Positions 35,646 through 47,879 of a stretch of 64,000 nt of DNA are shown here, in pieces. Source of the stretch: Dasypus novemcinctus (taxonomy: Eukaryota > Chordata > Mammalia > Cingulata > Dasypodidae); contig NC_080699.1 in the NCBI RefSeq assembly GCF_030445035.2, positions 6,510,001 to 6,574,000 on the forward strand. Direction: 5' to 3'. The translations under genes and the position numbers were made by a program. A model generated the notes under the pieces. The model had not been told where the DNA came from. It saw only the letters and a program-made list of their open reading frames with translations, and made no database searches. The stretch's first letter is position 1. Every line of letters starts with the position of its first letter.

Positions 35646-36409
35646 AAATTTATTTGCGTTGTACTCCATCCCAGTCAACTAGTGGGGATATTAATTAATT
35701 GCGATGCCACCGTATGCCGTGGATTGCCAGTATCCCATCTCTTGTTGGCAAAGACTGTGCACTGCCTTCAAAGCCAAGGCCTAAATCAGGCCCAGCAGTC
35801 CCTCTTCGCCGGGGTTTTTGTCGGGACCAACTCTGGTAGCAAGGATAGAGTCCGTGTGAGTCGAAGCAGGAAAACAAACACCACGGCAGGTGCTTCCACA
35901 GAGAAACTGTATTAAAAGGAGTCGATGGAGCAGTTATCAGGGAGCCGAGGATGCAGGGAGGACCCAGGTAACAGAAACGGCAGCTGCAGGAGGCGCTGTC
36001 GCCTCAGCGGCGGGGGCACGGGGCGGGCCTTTGGGGTCTTTGTACCTGCCACCGGGAGGGGGACCGAAAGCTGGGGCTCAGGGCCCCGGGGGCTTCCCAG
36101 GCGGTGACAGGGTCTCACCAAGGGCCCAGGGGCTGGCGCACCACCTTACCTGTTACAGGTGCGTGTGCAGATTCAGCGCTGAGGGACGGTGAAGCTCTTA
36201 GCGATTGTCGCCGGTGGCAGGGACCAGCGGTTCAGCGCGCAAGCCCTAAATTAGACTGCTCGGGCCGAGTCTCGTGGTAACAATTACTGGCTGTGTGTCA
36301 GAGAGAGTTTCTTTGCTTTCTTGACATAACGATTGTACAGTTGATTGGAATTCACTAAATCTTAATAGACAGAAAAATGAACTATCTGTGATAAGACAGG
36401 TGTAAATTC
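35646..36409. other. Unassigned segment with GC-rich core
   Basis: The core at 35900-36230 is GC-rich and stop-poor on both strands. No protein or repeat family is recognised. An LTR of an unfamiliar family was considered without decisive ends. Confidence 0.35.
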
Positions 36410-36422
36410 TCAAAACATTCTT

Positions 36423-36834
36423 TTTTTTTAAAGATTTATTTTTATTTATTTCTCCCCCCGCCCCCTTCAGTTGTCTGCTCTCTGTGTCCATTCGCTGTGT
36501 GTTCTTCTGTGACCACTTCTATCCTTATCAGCGGCACGGGAATCTGTGTTTCTTTTTGTTGCGTCATCTTGCTGCGTCAGCTCTCCGTGTGCGTGGCGCC
36601 ATTCCTGGGCAGGCTGCACTTTTTTCACGCTGGGCGGCTCTCCTTACAGGGTGCACTCCTTGCGCGTGGGGCTCCCCTACGCGGGGGACACCCCTGCGTG
36701 GCAGGGCACTCCTTGCGCACATCAGCACTGCGCATGGGCCAGCTCCACACAGGTCAAGGAGGCCCTGGGTATTGAACCCTGGACCCTCTATATGGTCGGT
36801 GGACACTCTATCAATTGAGCCACAACAGCTTCCC
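36423..36834 (-). mobile_element. Full-length antisense DAS-type SINE with 13-bp duplication
   Basis: A complete antisense copy: T-rich tail, 'tctctgtgtccattcgctgtgtg', 'ggcaggctgcacttt', CCTTGCGCGTGGGGCTCC body, antisense tRNA-like head at the right end. Flanked by tcaaaacattctt at 36410-36422 and 36835-36847. Confidence 0.95.
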
Positions 36835-36879
36835 TCAAAACATTCTTAAGACATGAGCAGCATTCTTGTTTCTGTTTCA

Positions 36880-36960
36880 CAGATTAGAACACTAAGATAC
36901 AATGAGGTCGAATAATTTGTCCGAGGCCACCTAGCTCACAAGTAGTGTTGCCCTGGGATC
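36880..36960 (+). mobile_element. MIR core fragment
   Basis: 'cacagattagaacactaagat' and 'aatttgtccgaggccacctagctcacaag' resemble the MIR core. Short and diverged. Confidence 0.5.
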
Positions 36961-37404
36961 TGGATAATCCTCCTCAACATCTGGGATGGGTCAAGGTCAG
37001 CTTGCCCAGTCATGGTGTCCAGCTGTCTGGTCAAGCAAGCCCTGGCCTAATCATTCCTGTGAGGCCACTTCGAGGACTAGACTGTTGGGGGCTGATTTCA
37101 TCTACGCTGAGTCTGTCTGCAACCACCTGGCAAGACTGCCAACAACGAGGAAGGTCCACAGGTGGCCCAAGGCCTGAAAAGGAGAAGTGACGATTTCAGC
37201 AGTCAGAAGAGGGGATCTTCATCTCTCCTCCAGCCAGCCGACTCCTCCTGGGGAATTAGTTAAAGCCCTTCACTGGAGGCCCCAGCACGCAGCCTGCCCT
37301 GTGGAATCTGGACTAGTGCATCCCCACGTCACGTGAGGCAGTTTTATAAAATCTCATAATATTTACAGGTATCTCCTGTCGGTTCTGTTTCTACACAATA
37401 TCTC
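36961..37404. other. Intergenic DNA
   Basis: No recognised feature. Confidence 0.35.
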
Positions 37405-37585
37405 ACACTCCATATGTTTTTACTTATTTATTTACCTTCCCGCGCCCACTAGAATATAATAAGTTCCAGGGGAGCAACAGTTTTTTATCTATTACTTTTT
37501 TTGTTCACTGCTCTATTTCTAGCCCTTTGGACAAAGCCTGACACATACCTGGCACTCAATAAATATTTGTTGAATGAATGAAGTT
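37405..37585 (+). mobile_element. L2 3' end
   Basis: 'cccactagaatataataagttcc', 'ttgttcactgctctatttctagccc' and the terminal 'ggcactcaataaatatttgttgaatgaatgaa' match the mammalian L2 3' terminus. Confidence 0.75.
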
Positions 37586-37639
37586 GATATGAGTCAAGTA
37601 GGGGTACCAAAAGGTAACAAATAAATACATTATCTCACT

Positions 37640-37800
37640 TGTGATGACCAAGATGTTGAGAAATGGTAGGGTAGGTATTATTTGCCCATTTTATATATAT
37701 GAAAAATGAATTTTAAGGAGAAGAAATGAATTGCTTAAATCACATACCTGGAAGAGTCCAGGTCTCCAGATGACCAGTCCATAGCTCTCTCCTATTATAA
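37640..37800 (+). mobile_element. MIR fragment
   Basis: 'ggtaggtattatttgcccatttta', 'tgcttaaatcacatacctgg' and 'ccaggtctccagatgaccagtccatagctct' follow the MIR order. Confidence 0.65.
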
Positions 37801-38533
37801 CGTTTTTCATACCTCAGATGTGGAGCAGAAACTCAAAAGAGAGAGAGGAAGTGTGAAAAGGGGGTGCAAGGCTCCCAATAAAATCTTTGCAAGATCAGTG
37901 CAACCGCTGCTGGGGCTGCCTGGCTATGCAGAAAGCTGCAGAAGCAATGACGCACTGCTGCTACAGCTCCCAGCAGACTGAAAACGTCAATATAGCTTTC
38001 TCGGGCGTCTGAATTCTCCTAAGGATTTAGTTTCACCCTAACTCAAAATTACTTTAGCCAAATTTCCCCCTGGCTCTTTCCAGAAATCACGAATAAAAAC
38101 TTTATTTGAAAACCATGAGAAGAAGATAAAAGTAAGTCTCCTTCAAGTTTCCCAGATAGCAACATGAGTTATAATCACTAGTTAAAAACTCAAAGACTTC
38201 AAAGCAACATTAGAGCAATAAGTGGGTAAATGGCCACTGTGCTGAAAACTTCACAGGGTTTTCTAACTCCCAACTAATTAGTGTTTATAAGATAGCATGA
38301 GATCATTGGATAAATAGTAGATAATAATTATTATTATATGAAATACATTATTATGTTTAAATGCTCATGAAAATTGCTAAAATTAAAAAATGTGCTGAAT
38401 GACACAGTACATAAAAATAATTTTTAAAATTATGTATAGCTTCTTTAGGCTAAGCCCTCAAAGAGGTTTGAAATTGGTTAGCTCATGGAATGTTGAAATG
38501 TTATGAATGGCAAAATGGAGGTATGAAAAGAGC
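37801..38533. other. Intergenic DNA
   Basis: AT-rich, no recognised gene or repeat. Confidence 0.35.
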
Positions 38534-38938
38534 AAGGGGAAGTGGACTTGGCCCAATGGATATGGAGGCCTGAGGTTCAAACCCCGTGTGGAGCTGGCCC
38601 ATGCGCAGTGCTGATGCGCGCAAGGAGTGCCGTGCCATGCAGGGCTGTCCACTGCGTAGGGGAACCCCACGCGCAAGGAGTGCGCCCTGTAAGGAGAGCC
38701 GCCCAGCGCAAAAGAAAGTGCAGGAATGGCGCTGCCCACACAGAGAGCTGACACAGCAAGATGACGCAACATAAAGAAACACAGATTCCCGGTGCCACTG
38801 GTAAGGATAGAAGCGGACAAAGAAGAACACGCAACAAATGGACACAGAGAGCAGACAACAGGGGGGCTGGGGGGGAGGGGAGAGAAATAAATAAAAAATA
38901 AATCTTTAAAAACAAACAAATAAATAAATAAATAAACT
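38534..38938 (+). mobile_element. DAS-type SINE with shortened tRNA-like head
   Basis: Head GGGGAAGTGGACTTGGCCCAATGGATA, then a deletion that joins 'gaggttcaaaccccg' to 'tgtggagctggccc', removing part of the usual head-body junction. The body and AAATAAATCTTT tail are otherwise typical. Confidence 0.9.
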
Positions 38939-39106
38939 GTTATTAAATAACCTGTTAAAAAAAAAAAGGAACATGCTAGAAAGAAAATATCATCTTCCTT
39001 GACCCCTTTTTCTTTCTGATCTGGATCAACCACTACAGAATCATAATTGAGGCAAGACCAACAGACCCAACAAGATAATAAAGAAACAAGTTTGAAACAA
39101 ACAAAC

Positions 39107-39130
39107 CACACACACACACACACACACACA
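39107..39130. repeat. (CA)n microsatellite
   Basis: About 12 uninterrupted CA units. Confidence 0.95.
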
Positions 39131-41219
39131 AAGAAACAGTTTGTAACTGTTGTAAGATCCAGTCGAGAGCAATAAGTGTAAGTTTTCTTTGTAAAAGCCA
39201 CTAGGCCCTTGTTCTTAAAAATATCTATTTCTACTGCCAAAGGAGTCCCTGTGAGTTTGCCCCTAAGTTACGATTCCACCTGTGCAAGAAACAAGGTCAT
39301 TGCCAGCATGTTCCCTTATGAGCTACGAGCTTGAAAACGTTTTCAGTTTTGCAAAATTAAATTCAATCTTAGTGTAGTTCTCAGATGATTTATAGGGTGA
39401 ATGGAAATGGCAGAGCTGCCTACACAGCAGCCCAGCTCTCCAGAACAATCCTTGTTAAATATAAATTCTTCTCCCAGCCTCCCTCACCGGTAGAGAAGCA
39501 GCTCCTCTATTTTCAAACAGGTGAAATACCAGGAAGCCTTTGAGAGTCTAGTTTGCTTTTCCGAGGGGGTGTATCCTAAGGATGGCTAGCGCTGTATTCG
39601 AGTAGGGGTCAGGGATCTTCTCGTTGGATCCAGGAAAACTGGTGAGTTGGAGGTCTATAGGCAGAGGTGTTTGTAGGACCCCTCTGCCCACACTGCTCCG
39701 TGGCCCCTGCCCAGGGCCGCGCTCTCTGGCTTTGCTTGGCAGAACCGGTGCCTGGTGCCCAGCGCGCCTTCACGTGGCTGGAACACGACGCCAGTGAGAA
39801 TGCGGGCATGGATGAGGAACTTTTTGGGGTTTTTGTGCTGCTTACTCTGGCAGTGTTGGTTTTTCTCCCCTCTGAGACTGCAAAAAATTCATCTTCTTTG
39901 CACAAGAGTTGGCATAGACTCTTTCTACCATCAGCTACTAAAACGTAAGACATTTTAGAAATATTTTGGAAGACTGATAAACCAAGGGTAAATTAACCAA
40001 GATTAGTGTAAAACATCCACTCTTTATTTAAAGTTAAGGTACACTCTGGAGATTTTGAAAATGTTTAAACCAACACATATGTTATTTATTGTTGAATATG
40101 AAGAGATAGGCATTGTCAAATCTCTATAGACGATGTGAGAGCCAGAGTTTTTTCCCTAGCCAATTCTGAAAGAGTGCTTATTTACTTTAAACATGGGCAG
40201 CATTTTGAAATTCTCACATGCAATTTTCCTTAACAACAAAAACATTGTTCCATCATCACAGTAAAAATACACAAGTCTATTTTAAGTACTAGGCTATCTT
40301 TTTGTCAGGACTCTTAATTAGGCAGTTAAAAGGCTTTTATTGCTTGTGGAATATTTCTAAGTTACGGTCATTTTTTTCTTGGTTGAACCTCGGATACTTG
40401 ATACATGAATTTGTTTCCCTAAAACTCTGTACTTACAATTTCTCTTGGTTTACCGCTTAAGGTTTTCCATAAAGTCTAACTCATTTTTCTTTACAATCAA
40501 CAGTGCAAGCCCACTTCCGGGAATAACACTTTTTTCTCAGTGCAGTCTAATATCAACATTCTTGCCTGTTATTTTCTTCATACAAATTGTATCCATGACT
40601 TTTAATTGTCTTCGGTTTCAATCTCAATTTTCTTCTGCATTTGTGGGGGTGAAGTTTTGATGCTTCTGAAGTTGATTAGTTATCATTATAAAGCAAGAGA
40701 AGTTGATGAAATTATGCAATTATATATGCCTTAAATTTGAATAGTTCAAGATTTCGAGGTAATTAGGTTTTGGGTATTTGGGGACTTGGGGACTTTGGTC
40801 CCTTCTGGTCTCTAAGCACAGAAAGTTCAGATCAGGTTTCCATGATTTTTGCTGAGCAGACCCTCTGGCCTCTACTAGTTCCTGCCTCTGTTCTCCTGGG
40901 CTCCAGCTGCCCTGGCCCCAGCCTGCAGGAAACAGCCCTGTAACAGAAAACTGCTTTCTTTACCTGGCTCTGCCCTTGCCCATGTCATTTTGGCCCAGCA
41001 GTCTCTGCCACCCCACCTAGATATCCCAGAAGAATATTTAAGGGAAAGTAACAACAATGCAATAGAATTTGTAAAAGCACATTGTGCAGTATCCGATTTA
41101 AAATGACCTTTTGCAACCACTTGCAAAATAGAGAAAGCAGTACCTCTCCTAGCACTTGTGACAACCGAGTGGGCATCTATTGCTGCAGCTTCCCAGCAGC
41201 CCCCCTTCCCTCCCTAGCC
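39131..41219. other. Intergenic DNA without a recognised gene
   Basis: A moderately GC-rich patch at about 39660-39790 bears overlapping frames of 93-114 codons on opposite strands, neither recognisable. The remainder is AT-rich. Confidence 0.4.
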
Positions 41220-41660
41220 CGTGTGGTTCTGTTAGTATGGCTAAATCAGAGAGCCCCAGCAGTCTCCTGGCCCGGGAATTTAGCAAGTGACAAAGAGCTG
41301 GCCAACCAGAGCAGCCCAGTGCGCTCTCTCTCTCATGATTGGTCCAAGCAATGGGCACCTGACCCACAAAGGGCCAATCGGAGTCCCTCTTTGGGATTTG
41401 ATAAGTGAACACATTAAGACTTTCTCCTTCTCCAGAACAGGGAGGAGTGAGAAAACATGGGACACCAAAGCTTTGGATTTTATTCTCAGGCTGATGAACA
41501 ATCTGAAAGTCCAGGCTGAGACTTAGAGTCCGAGAATGCCTGAACCCCCCGAAGTTTTCCATTAAGTAAGCTTTCACCTCCCCACCCAGATCCCCCTTTA
41601 ATATTTTACTGATTCAAGTTAGGTTTTGTCACATGCAACTGAAAGAGTTCTGACTAACAC
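41220..41660 (+). mobile_element. Possible old LTR-like repeat
   Basis: 'catgattggtccaagcaatggg', 'cacaaagggccaatcggagtccctc' and the end 'gttttgtcacatgcaactgaaagagttctgactaac' have the style of old mammalian ERVL-type LTRs. Ends and duplication are not resolved and the family is not assigned. Confidence 0.4.
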
Positions 41661-41712
41661 AGAGTGTTAAGTAAGACAGTTATTTTACTGTAAACATGAG
41701 CACGAACGTTAG

Positions 41713-42110
41713 CAACGGAAGAAACACGTTGTGGAGGCAGTGACCCATGGATGTTCTGGGGTCAGGGAGAGGGAAAAACAGGGGCAATAGGGGGGATTTT
41801 TGGGACTTGTGGATCATCCTGAATGGCTTTACAGTGACAGATACAGACCATTATAAATCGGCCATAACCTAAGAGTCGAATGGGAGAGAGTGTAAACTGC
41901 AATGTGAACGATCGTCCATGCTTAGCGGCAATGCTCCAGAATGTGTTCATCAATTACGTGAATGTACCACAGTGATGAAAGATGTTGCTAATGTGGGAGA
42001 ATGTGGGAGGTGTGGGGAGTGAGGCATATGGGAATCCCCCATATAGTCTCTGTAAACATTTATATAATCGAAGTATCTTGTAAAAAATTTAAAAAGTGAA
42101 AAAAAGAAAA
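41713..42110 (+). mobile_element. 5'-truncated sense L1 with 21-bp imperfect duplication
   Basis: L1 3'UTR text ('gggagagagtgtaaactgcaatgtg', 'gctccagaatgtgttcatc', 'ccacagtgatgaaagatg') ends in an A-rich tail. The flanks 41692-41712 and 42111-42131 are 21 bp long and differ at two positions only; both differences are CG in the left copy and CA or TG in the right. Confidence 0.9.
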
Positions 42111-42131
42111 AAACATGAGCACAAATGTTAG

Positions 42132-43484
42132 GCATAATTAGGACTGTCCATCGAATCCCTGGCCAACCCCACAGTTAACGTGAGTAGAAACTGGGGTCAG
42201 ACTGTGCATTGGTGCCAGAAATACAGCCAGGACTGTGCCATGTGGGGGCTAGTAGATAAATGTGACTGCACTCATTCTGGAACCTCCAATGACATTCCTT
42301 ACAGTGCATAGCAAAAACTATGGGGCCACTTGCTTCCAGAAGCATGCTCTGTGGAATAACATATGGCTAAAGACAGTACAAATTGAGTTCTGATGAACCA
42401 CTCTACATGATAAAAGCTTGAAAAGCTGTCTTCAATAAAGCAACCATTTAGATATGCTACCTTCCACAGAATCGCTCCTATTCCTTTAAATAATACTGTA
42501 TCAACTTTGTTTTCATCTTGAGGATGTCCAAAGAACAGACTGCTGCGATATTTCATATTTTTGTTTCTTTTGTGACTATGATGGCTTCCCCCTCTCTTCA
42601 AGTATTAAATTGGTTTGTTACCTTAAAAGGCAAAAATTAGAGACGGTATTTGTCCCTGTTGAAACAGGGAATAAACAAACAGCTGTGGTTAGCGCGTAGG
42701 CATGTAAGATGTGCAGAATGCAGACTGTGGTTTGGCTATCTCTTTCTAAATGGGATTTTGGGATGGGACTCCATGTAGAAGTGCACACAATGGACAGGTA
42801 GAGCAACAATATCAAGGGTAAATAAAACCTGGAAGGTTGGTCAAATTCCTTTAAAAGTACAACCTTAGACAGCAAAATATAGAGTGATGTTAAAACCCAC
42901 ATTCTCAGAAACGTGGGCTGGGCAATTTTCTGACGCATCAAAAAATTAGGGCAAATCTGTTTTCAGTCCATGTGTTTTCCTCTTTACAAAACAGAAAAAG
43001 GCCTGCCCTTTTGCGCCAAGCATCTGTGTGTGACACACAGAGCCACAGAGGTACAAAGACAAGAACGCCACATTTAGTTTAGCTCACTTAACGACCATTG
43101 GAGCTCACACTGTGTTATAGAGACTGGCAAGAACACCATACAAACTGATTAATGCTCTATTCATGAGGGAAAACATCAAATGTGGAAGCCCAGTTTATAA
43201 AATGTGCCAAAGAGAAATTTTCCTGATGGACTATATGGAGTGGAATGATTTGGAAACCACGTTTTCTGACTCCTGATCAAACACTCTTTCCACTATATTC
43301 CAAATGCCTACCTTTATCTGATCAGGTCAAAAATACAATGGCATGTCTTAAGTCCCCGCATAAAGCTGGTAATAGACACAAAGTTAGCCCAGAAAAGAAA
43401 GTGAGTGACTCTCCCTGGGAATGGCTGGGAAGCTTTCTGAAAGAAGTAATACCTGGGTGGGGTTAAAACAATAATTTAGCCTTG
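42132..43484. other. Intergenic DNA
   Basis: Opposed frames of 73-107 codons carry no recognised domain. No clear repeat. Confidence 0.4.
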
Positions 43485-43489
43485 GATGG

Positions 43490-44018
43490 TGTAGCAGTTT
43501 GATATGGTTATGAATTCCAAAAATAGATATTGGATTATGTTTGTAATGTGGTCTATACCTGGGTGTGATTAAGATATGATCAGGGTTTCAATTGGGCCAC
43601 ATCATTAGAGCGTTAAGTCCCCACCCCTTGTTGTGTGCGGACTCAGATAAAAGGCATGGCAAAGGACAGAGTTGAGGGCTTTTAATGTTGGAGTTTTGAT
43701 GTTGGAGTTTGATGCTGAAGCCTTAAGCTGGAGTCCTGGGAAGTAAGCACACAGAGGAAAGAGAAGCCAGCCCCAGGAAGAGAGGAACCCTGAATCCAGA
43801 GAGAAGCAAGACCCTGGAAGAGAGGAACCCAGGAAGCCTGAACCCTGGCAGATGTCGGTAGCCATCTTGCTTCAACACGTGAAAATAGACTTTCGTGAGG
43901 GAAGTAACCTATGCTTTATGGCCTGGTATCTGCAAGCATCTAGCCCAAATAAATATCCTTTATAAAAGCCAACAGATTTCTGGTATTTGCCTCAGCGCCC
44001 CTTGGGCTGACTAATATA
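43490..44018 (+). mobile_element. Solo LTR, MaLR-like, perfect 5-bp duplication
   Basis: 529 bp beginning TGTAGCAGTTTGATATGG and ending GGGCTGACTAATATA (CA end decayed). A TATA-like ATAAAAGGCATGGC lies near 43649 and a polyadenylation-like AATAAATATCC near 43960. Flanked by gatgg at 43485-43489 and 44019-44023. Same family as the copies at 22149-22704 and 34226-34839. Confidence 0.9.
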
Positions 44019-44023
44019 GATGG

Positions 44024-44582
44024 AGATAGGTACTCCAGGAAGGGGTACCAGAAGTAAGAAAATGACGATGAGCTTAGAGTATGGTTCGATACTGCTGGAA
44101 AACAAAAGCAGTAAATTTGAAGACTTGGAAGAAACATTCTTTTAAGTAGAGATATGCTCAGTTGAAGCCATAAATGAATTAATTATCCTCCCAAACCACT
44201 AAGTTTTGTGTCTTTCAGGGTAAAGAGAATGTTGTTGTGATAATAAAATGGCAACATCTACTCACCCTCAATAAAACTATAGATCTGTGCTTTGCCAGCC
44301 CTGCTTTTTTCCAACCCAGCTGTTGTCTGAAGGAGAGCACCACAGTCACACTTGTGCATTGACCCAACCCCAGCCCTGCAGAGTCCATTGCCCTGGTTTA
44401 TCCAGAGAGGATTTTCCTTATCAGGTTTCCTCAAAACCTACTTGTCAAGATGGGCTGGAAAATCAGTCTCATTAGCAAATAAAGCCAAATATTCTGTTCC
44501 AAGATTTTTCCTGTTCTCAGAGACAAAACTGAGCCTTCTTTCCTCTACCAGCTCTAGGGGAGGGGCTAACGACAACGAAATG
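44024..44582. other. Intergenic DNA
   Basis: No recognised feature. Confidence 0.35.
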
Positions 44583-44925
44583 GCCAGGGAAGTGGTTGTG
44601 GCTCAACTAACAGAGCATCCACCTACCATATGGAAGGTCCAGGTTCAAACCCCGGGCCTCCTGACCCGTGTGGAGCTGGCCCACGTGGAGTGCTGATGCG
44701 CCAAGGAGTGCCCTGCCACGCAGGGGTGTCTCCTGCATAGGGGTGTGCCCTGCAAAGAGAGCTGCCCTGTGCAAAAAAAAGCACAGCCCGCCCAGGAGTG
44801 GTGCCACACACACAGACAGCTGACACGGCAAGATGATGCAACAAGAAAAGTGACATAGTTTCCCCGTGCCGCATGACATTCAGGGGGGAACGGGAGCAAA
44901 ATAAATCTTGAAAGAAAAAAAAAAA
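44583..44925 (+). mobile_element. DAS-type SINE, diverged body
   Basis: Head CAGGGAAGTGGTTGTGGCTCAAC with B box GGTTCAAACCCC, then a body with several deletions relative to the 20631 copy and a short tail. Likely older than the intact copies. Confidence 0.85.
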
Positions 44926-45835
44926 GAAAATGAAACCAAGGCCCCGGGAGGCCCTACAGTCTCCAGGACTATTCTGCATAATTGAAAGTGGAGCTAGCCA
45001 CAGTTCCAGCCACCCGTAATGGGTAACCATACCTTGGCTGGCGTCCAGTCGACGTAAAGATTTTCAGCCTTTCCATTCTATTTTTAGTTTTGATGATGCC
45101 TCAACCAAAATGGTAATTGCAATGTTCTTTCCACATTATCCGAAAACTCTCTGAGCTTTACCCTCCACAAGCAGACCTCTGGGAAATTAGGGAAAATACA
45201 TCACATTCAGCATATTCTCTAGGAGACAAGGAAGGTTTTGGAATCACCGTATTTAAATTAAATGACATGTAGAAGAAATTAACAAATATTTTATCCTTTT
45301 AATTTTTTTTTTAACCCGCCAATGTAAACACAAGATATGTTGATAAACTCTTCATTTCCGTCTCAGGAAGGAGTCAGCCAAGTTGTACGTCCACCCGTTT
45401 GTTCAGAAAACACCTCTGCAGCAGGTCGTGATGCGCAAAGCAAGAAGTGAATACAAAAGAGAAACAAGTCGCGGTCTTTGTCCTGGGGACGGAAGAGACA
45501 GTGGGCAAAGTCAACGAGCATGTGCAGGTAAGCAGCAGCAAAATGCTGCAAATGCTGTGAGAGCAACTAGGACAGACAACTGCAGCACCCAGTGGGCAGG
45601 GCGTCGGGAAGGAGCCTTTGGGAAGAGCAAACATTTGCTAAAATGGCAAGACGAGGAGAGGATTAGGGCACAGCGGTGACAGGCACAGAGGCAGGAGGCA
45701 CGAGGGAGGCCAGGCTGGACCTCCTCAAACACATGTACGATGTGGACCTCCCGGAAAGGGATCAGCGTCTTGTGTACCCCAGAGTCTATTTCAATTAGTC
45801 GACTATGTAGGAACATAACACTAAGTATAGACACC
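44926..45835. other. Intergenic DNA
   Basis: A 98-codon plus-strand frame (45383-45679) and opposed minus frames show no recognised domain. Confidence 0.4.
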
Positions 45836-45847
45836 AAGACTTCTTTT

Positions 45848-45988
45848 TTTTTTGAAACTGACATTTTTTTATTGTCTTTTTTAAAAAGATACATAGATCA
45901 CACAAAATGTTACATTAAAAAATACGAGGTTCCCCTATACTCCCCACCCCCCCCACTCCTCCCACATCAACAACCTCTTTCGACCACT
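45848..45988 (-). mobile_element. Very short antisense L1 3' end with 12-bp duplication
   Basis: About 141 bp: T-rich tail, then 'aagatacatagatcacacaaaatg' and 'cctcccacatcaacaacctctttc', the same terminus as the copy at 19965. Flanked by aagacttctttt at 45836-45847 and 45989-46000. Confidence 0.9.
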
Positions 45989-46344
45989 AAGACTTCTTTT
46001 GATAGCACATAATCATAAACCCCAAAAGATGGGCAAATTAATTATAAAGAAAAATCGGAAAATTAATAGCATTCCAAATAATACTTCACTAGTATCGATG
46101 GTACGTTCTGACGGCTCTTAATCTTGTGAGACAGACGAGCCCGTGGCACCTTGGGCTAAATGATGGCTCAAGTCTTTCATCACCTTTTTGTACTAGAACC
46201 TCTGCCAGACCTTTAGTCATACAGTAAGCTGTGACATCACTTCGTCCTCATTCATAAGGAATGTTTAAATATTTAGATTATTAACATGGCCTAAATCTCC
46301 CTTTCATCCATTAGTCTGTGACAATGAGACAATTTTATGGTAGT

Positions 46345-46425
46345 CCTCAGTTAGAAAGTCCTAGGCCCTTAGTATCCAAAACGTGGCCCTTGGGCCAGCA
46401 GAACTGGCATCGCCTGGGAGCTGGT
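46345..46425 (+). mobile_element. MER5-like fragment
   Basis: 'gtatccaaaacgtggcccttgggccagcagaactggcatcgcctgggagctggttag' follows the MER5A left half. Confidence 0.6.
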
Positions 46426-46639
46426 TAGACGGGAGGAGTCTCGGCCATGCAAGATTTACCTACTCAAAGTCATTCCTTTTGACCAGGTCTCCAGGTGTTT
46501 TCTAAGCACAGAGAAGTTTAAAAAGACTCATCTGGATGATTTAAACTATGTTTATATTATTTTTAAAATAATCAAAATTAAAACACAAAGAGAGCTTCCG
46601 ATAATTGGCATCACTACCCTATCAGCAGAATTTAAAGAA

Positions 46640-47160
46640 ATCCTTTTTGGTGGAAGCATAATTCCAGAGGCAAAAAATAGGGCAATCGAGTTGGGAGAGG
46701 TACTGGAGGTTGGCTTGGCTGGCGAAGGAGTTTGGACTCTATCCGCTAATCAGTGAGGCGTCGCTAAAGGATTGAAGTCCTGGAGAGACGGACAAGATTT
46801 ATTTTTTCAGAAAAATCACTTCAGCAAGCACGGATTAGAGGACGGCTGACTGGAGCCATGGAGACGGGCTAAGGGCTTATTTTAATTGCCCAGGCAAGGA
46901 GGATTGATTTACTGCCCAGCTGGGGCTGCGAGGGGCGGGGGGTGCCCGCGGCATCGAGGAGTTGGCTTGGTGACTAGTGACTAGAAGTCAAGGGTCTTTC
47001 TCAGAAAACCAAGGTAGGGAATGCGACTCGAAGAGCAGGTGTAGGCGAAAGGATGACGTGCAACAAGGTGTGCGTGCTGCACATCCATGCAGCGATGTCC
47101 AGTGGGCAACTGATGGAAAGGTCTGGCTGGGAAGGTGACTTTGGCAAGACAAGCATAAAA
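46640..47160 (+). repeat. Old interspersed repeat, family not assigned
   Basis: 'ggagtttggactctatccgc', 'ggattgaagtcctggagag', 'aaaatcacttcagcaagc' and 'gatgtccagtgggcaactg' are phrases common in an old mammalian repeat, but I cannot name it with confidence. Confidence 0.4.
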
Positions 47161-47468
47161 GTAGAAGTAAAAGCAACTGCAGGAAAATCACCAGGAAATA
47201 ACTCACGGAGATGGGGACTTTCAGACTAATGACTTACCTTGCCATGTAATCTACACACAGGAATGGGCTCTTGGTGTTTTTGAAATACCCACTGCAGTTG
47301 TATACTCACCCAAAACGGTATGCATCTTTGCGTGTTGTCACAGCTCAGGGTCTTGCCTCCTGCACGATGGGAATAACAAAACTGTTCTAGAAATGGTTTA
47401 GCTACTAATTGTTTTTCCCTTTCTTGAAAATGCCTTCAAGCCGCTTTGAGGAGATCCGTGATCTATAT
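47161..47468. other. Intergenic DNA
   Basis: No recognised feature. Confidence 0.35.
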
Positions 47469-47879
47469 TCTTTTTTTTTTTAATTTATGTATTTCTCTCC
47501 CTCCCCCCCGCCCCGTTGTCTGTTCTCTGTGTCTATTTGCTGCATCTTCTTCTTTGTCCGCTTTTGTTGTTGTCAGCAGCACAAGAATCTGTGTCTCTTT
47601 TTGTTGCAACATCTTGCTGCGTCAACTCTCCATGTGTGCGGCGCCATTCCTGGGCAGGCTGCACTTTCTTTCGCGCTGGGCGGCTCTCCTTGTGGGGTGC
47701 ACTCCTTGCGCGTGGGGCTCCCCTATGCAGGGGACACCCCTGCGTGGCACGGCACTCCTTGTGCGCATCAGCACCGCACATGGGCCAGCTCCACACGGGG
47801 CAAGGAGGCCCGGGGTATCAAACCCTGGACCCTCCCTATGGCAGGCGGACGCTCTATCAGCTGAGCCACGTCCACTTCC
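47469..47879 (-). mobile_element. Full-length antisense DAS-type SINE
   Basis: T-rich tail, 'gttctctgtgtctatttgctgc', 'ggcaggctgcactttctttcgcgc', CCTTGCGCGTGGGGCTCC, antisense B box and head ending GAGCCACGTCCACTTCCC. The flanking duplication is not clear. Confidence 0.9.

Noticed and set aside
39667..39948. A small membrane protein gene (plus-strand frame of 93 codons with a hydrophobic stretch)
   Set aside because: An opposed frame of 114 codons covers the same bases, no family is recognisable, and there is no promoter or splice evidence.
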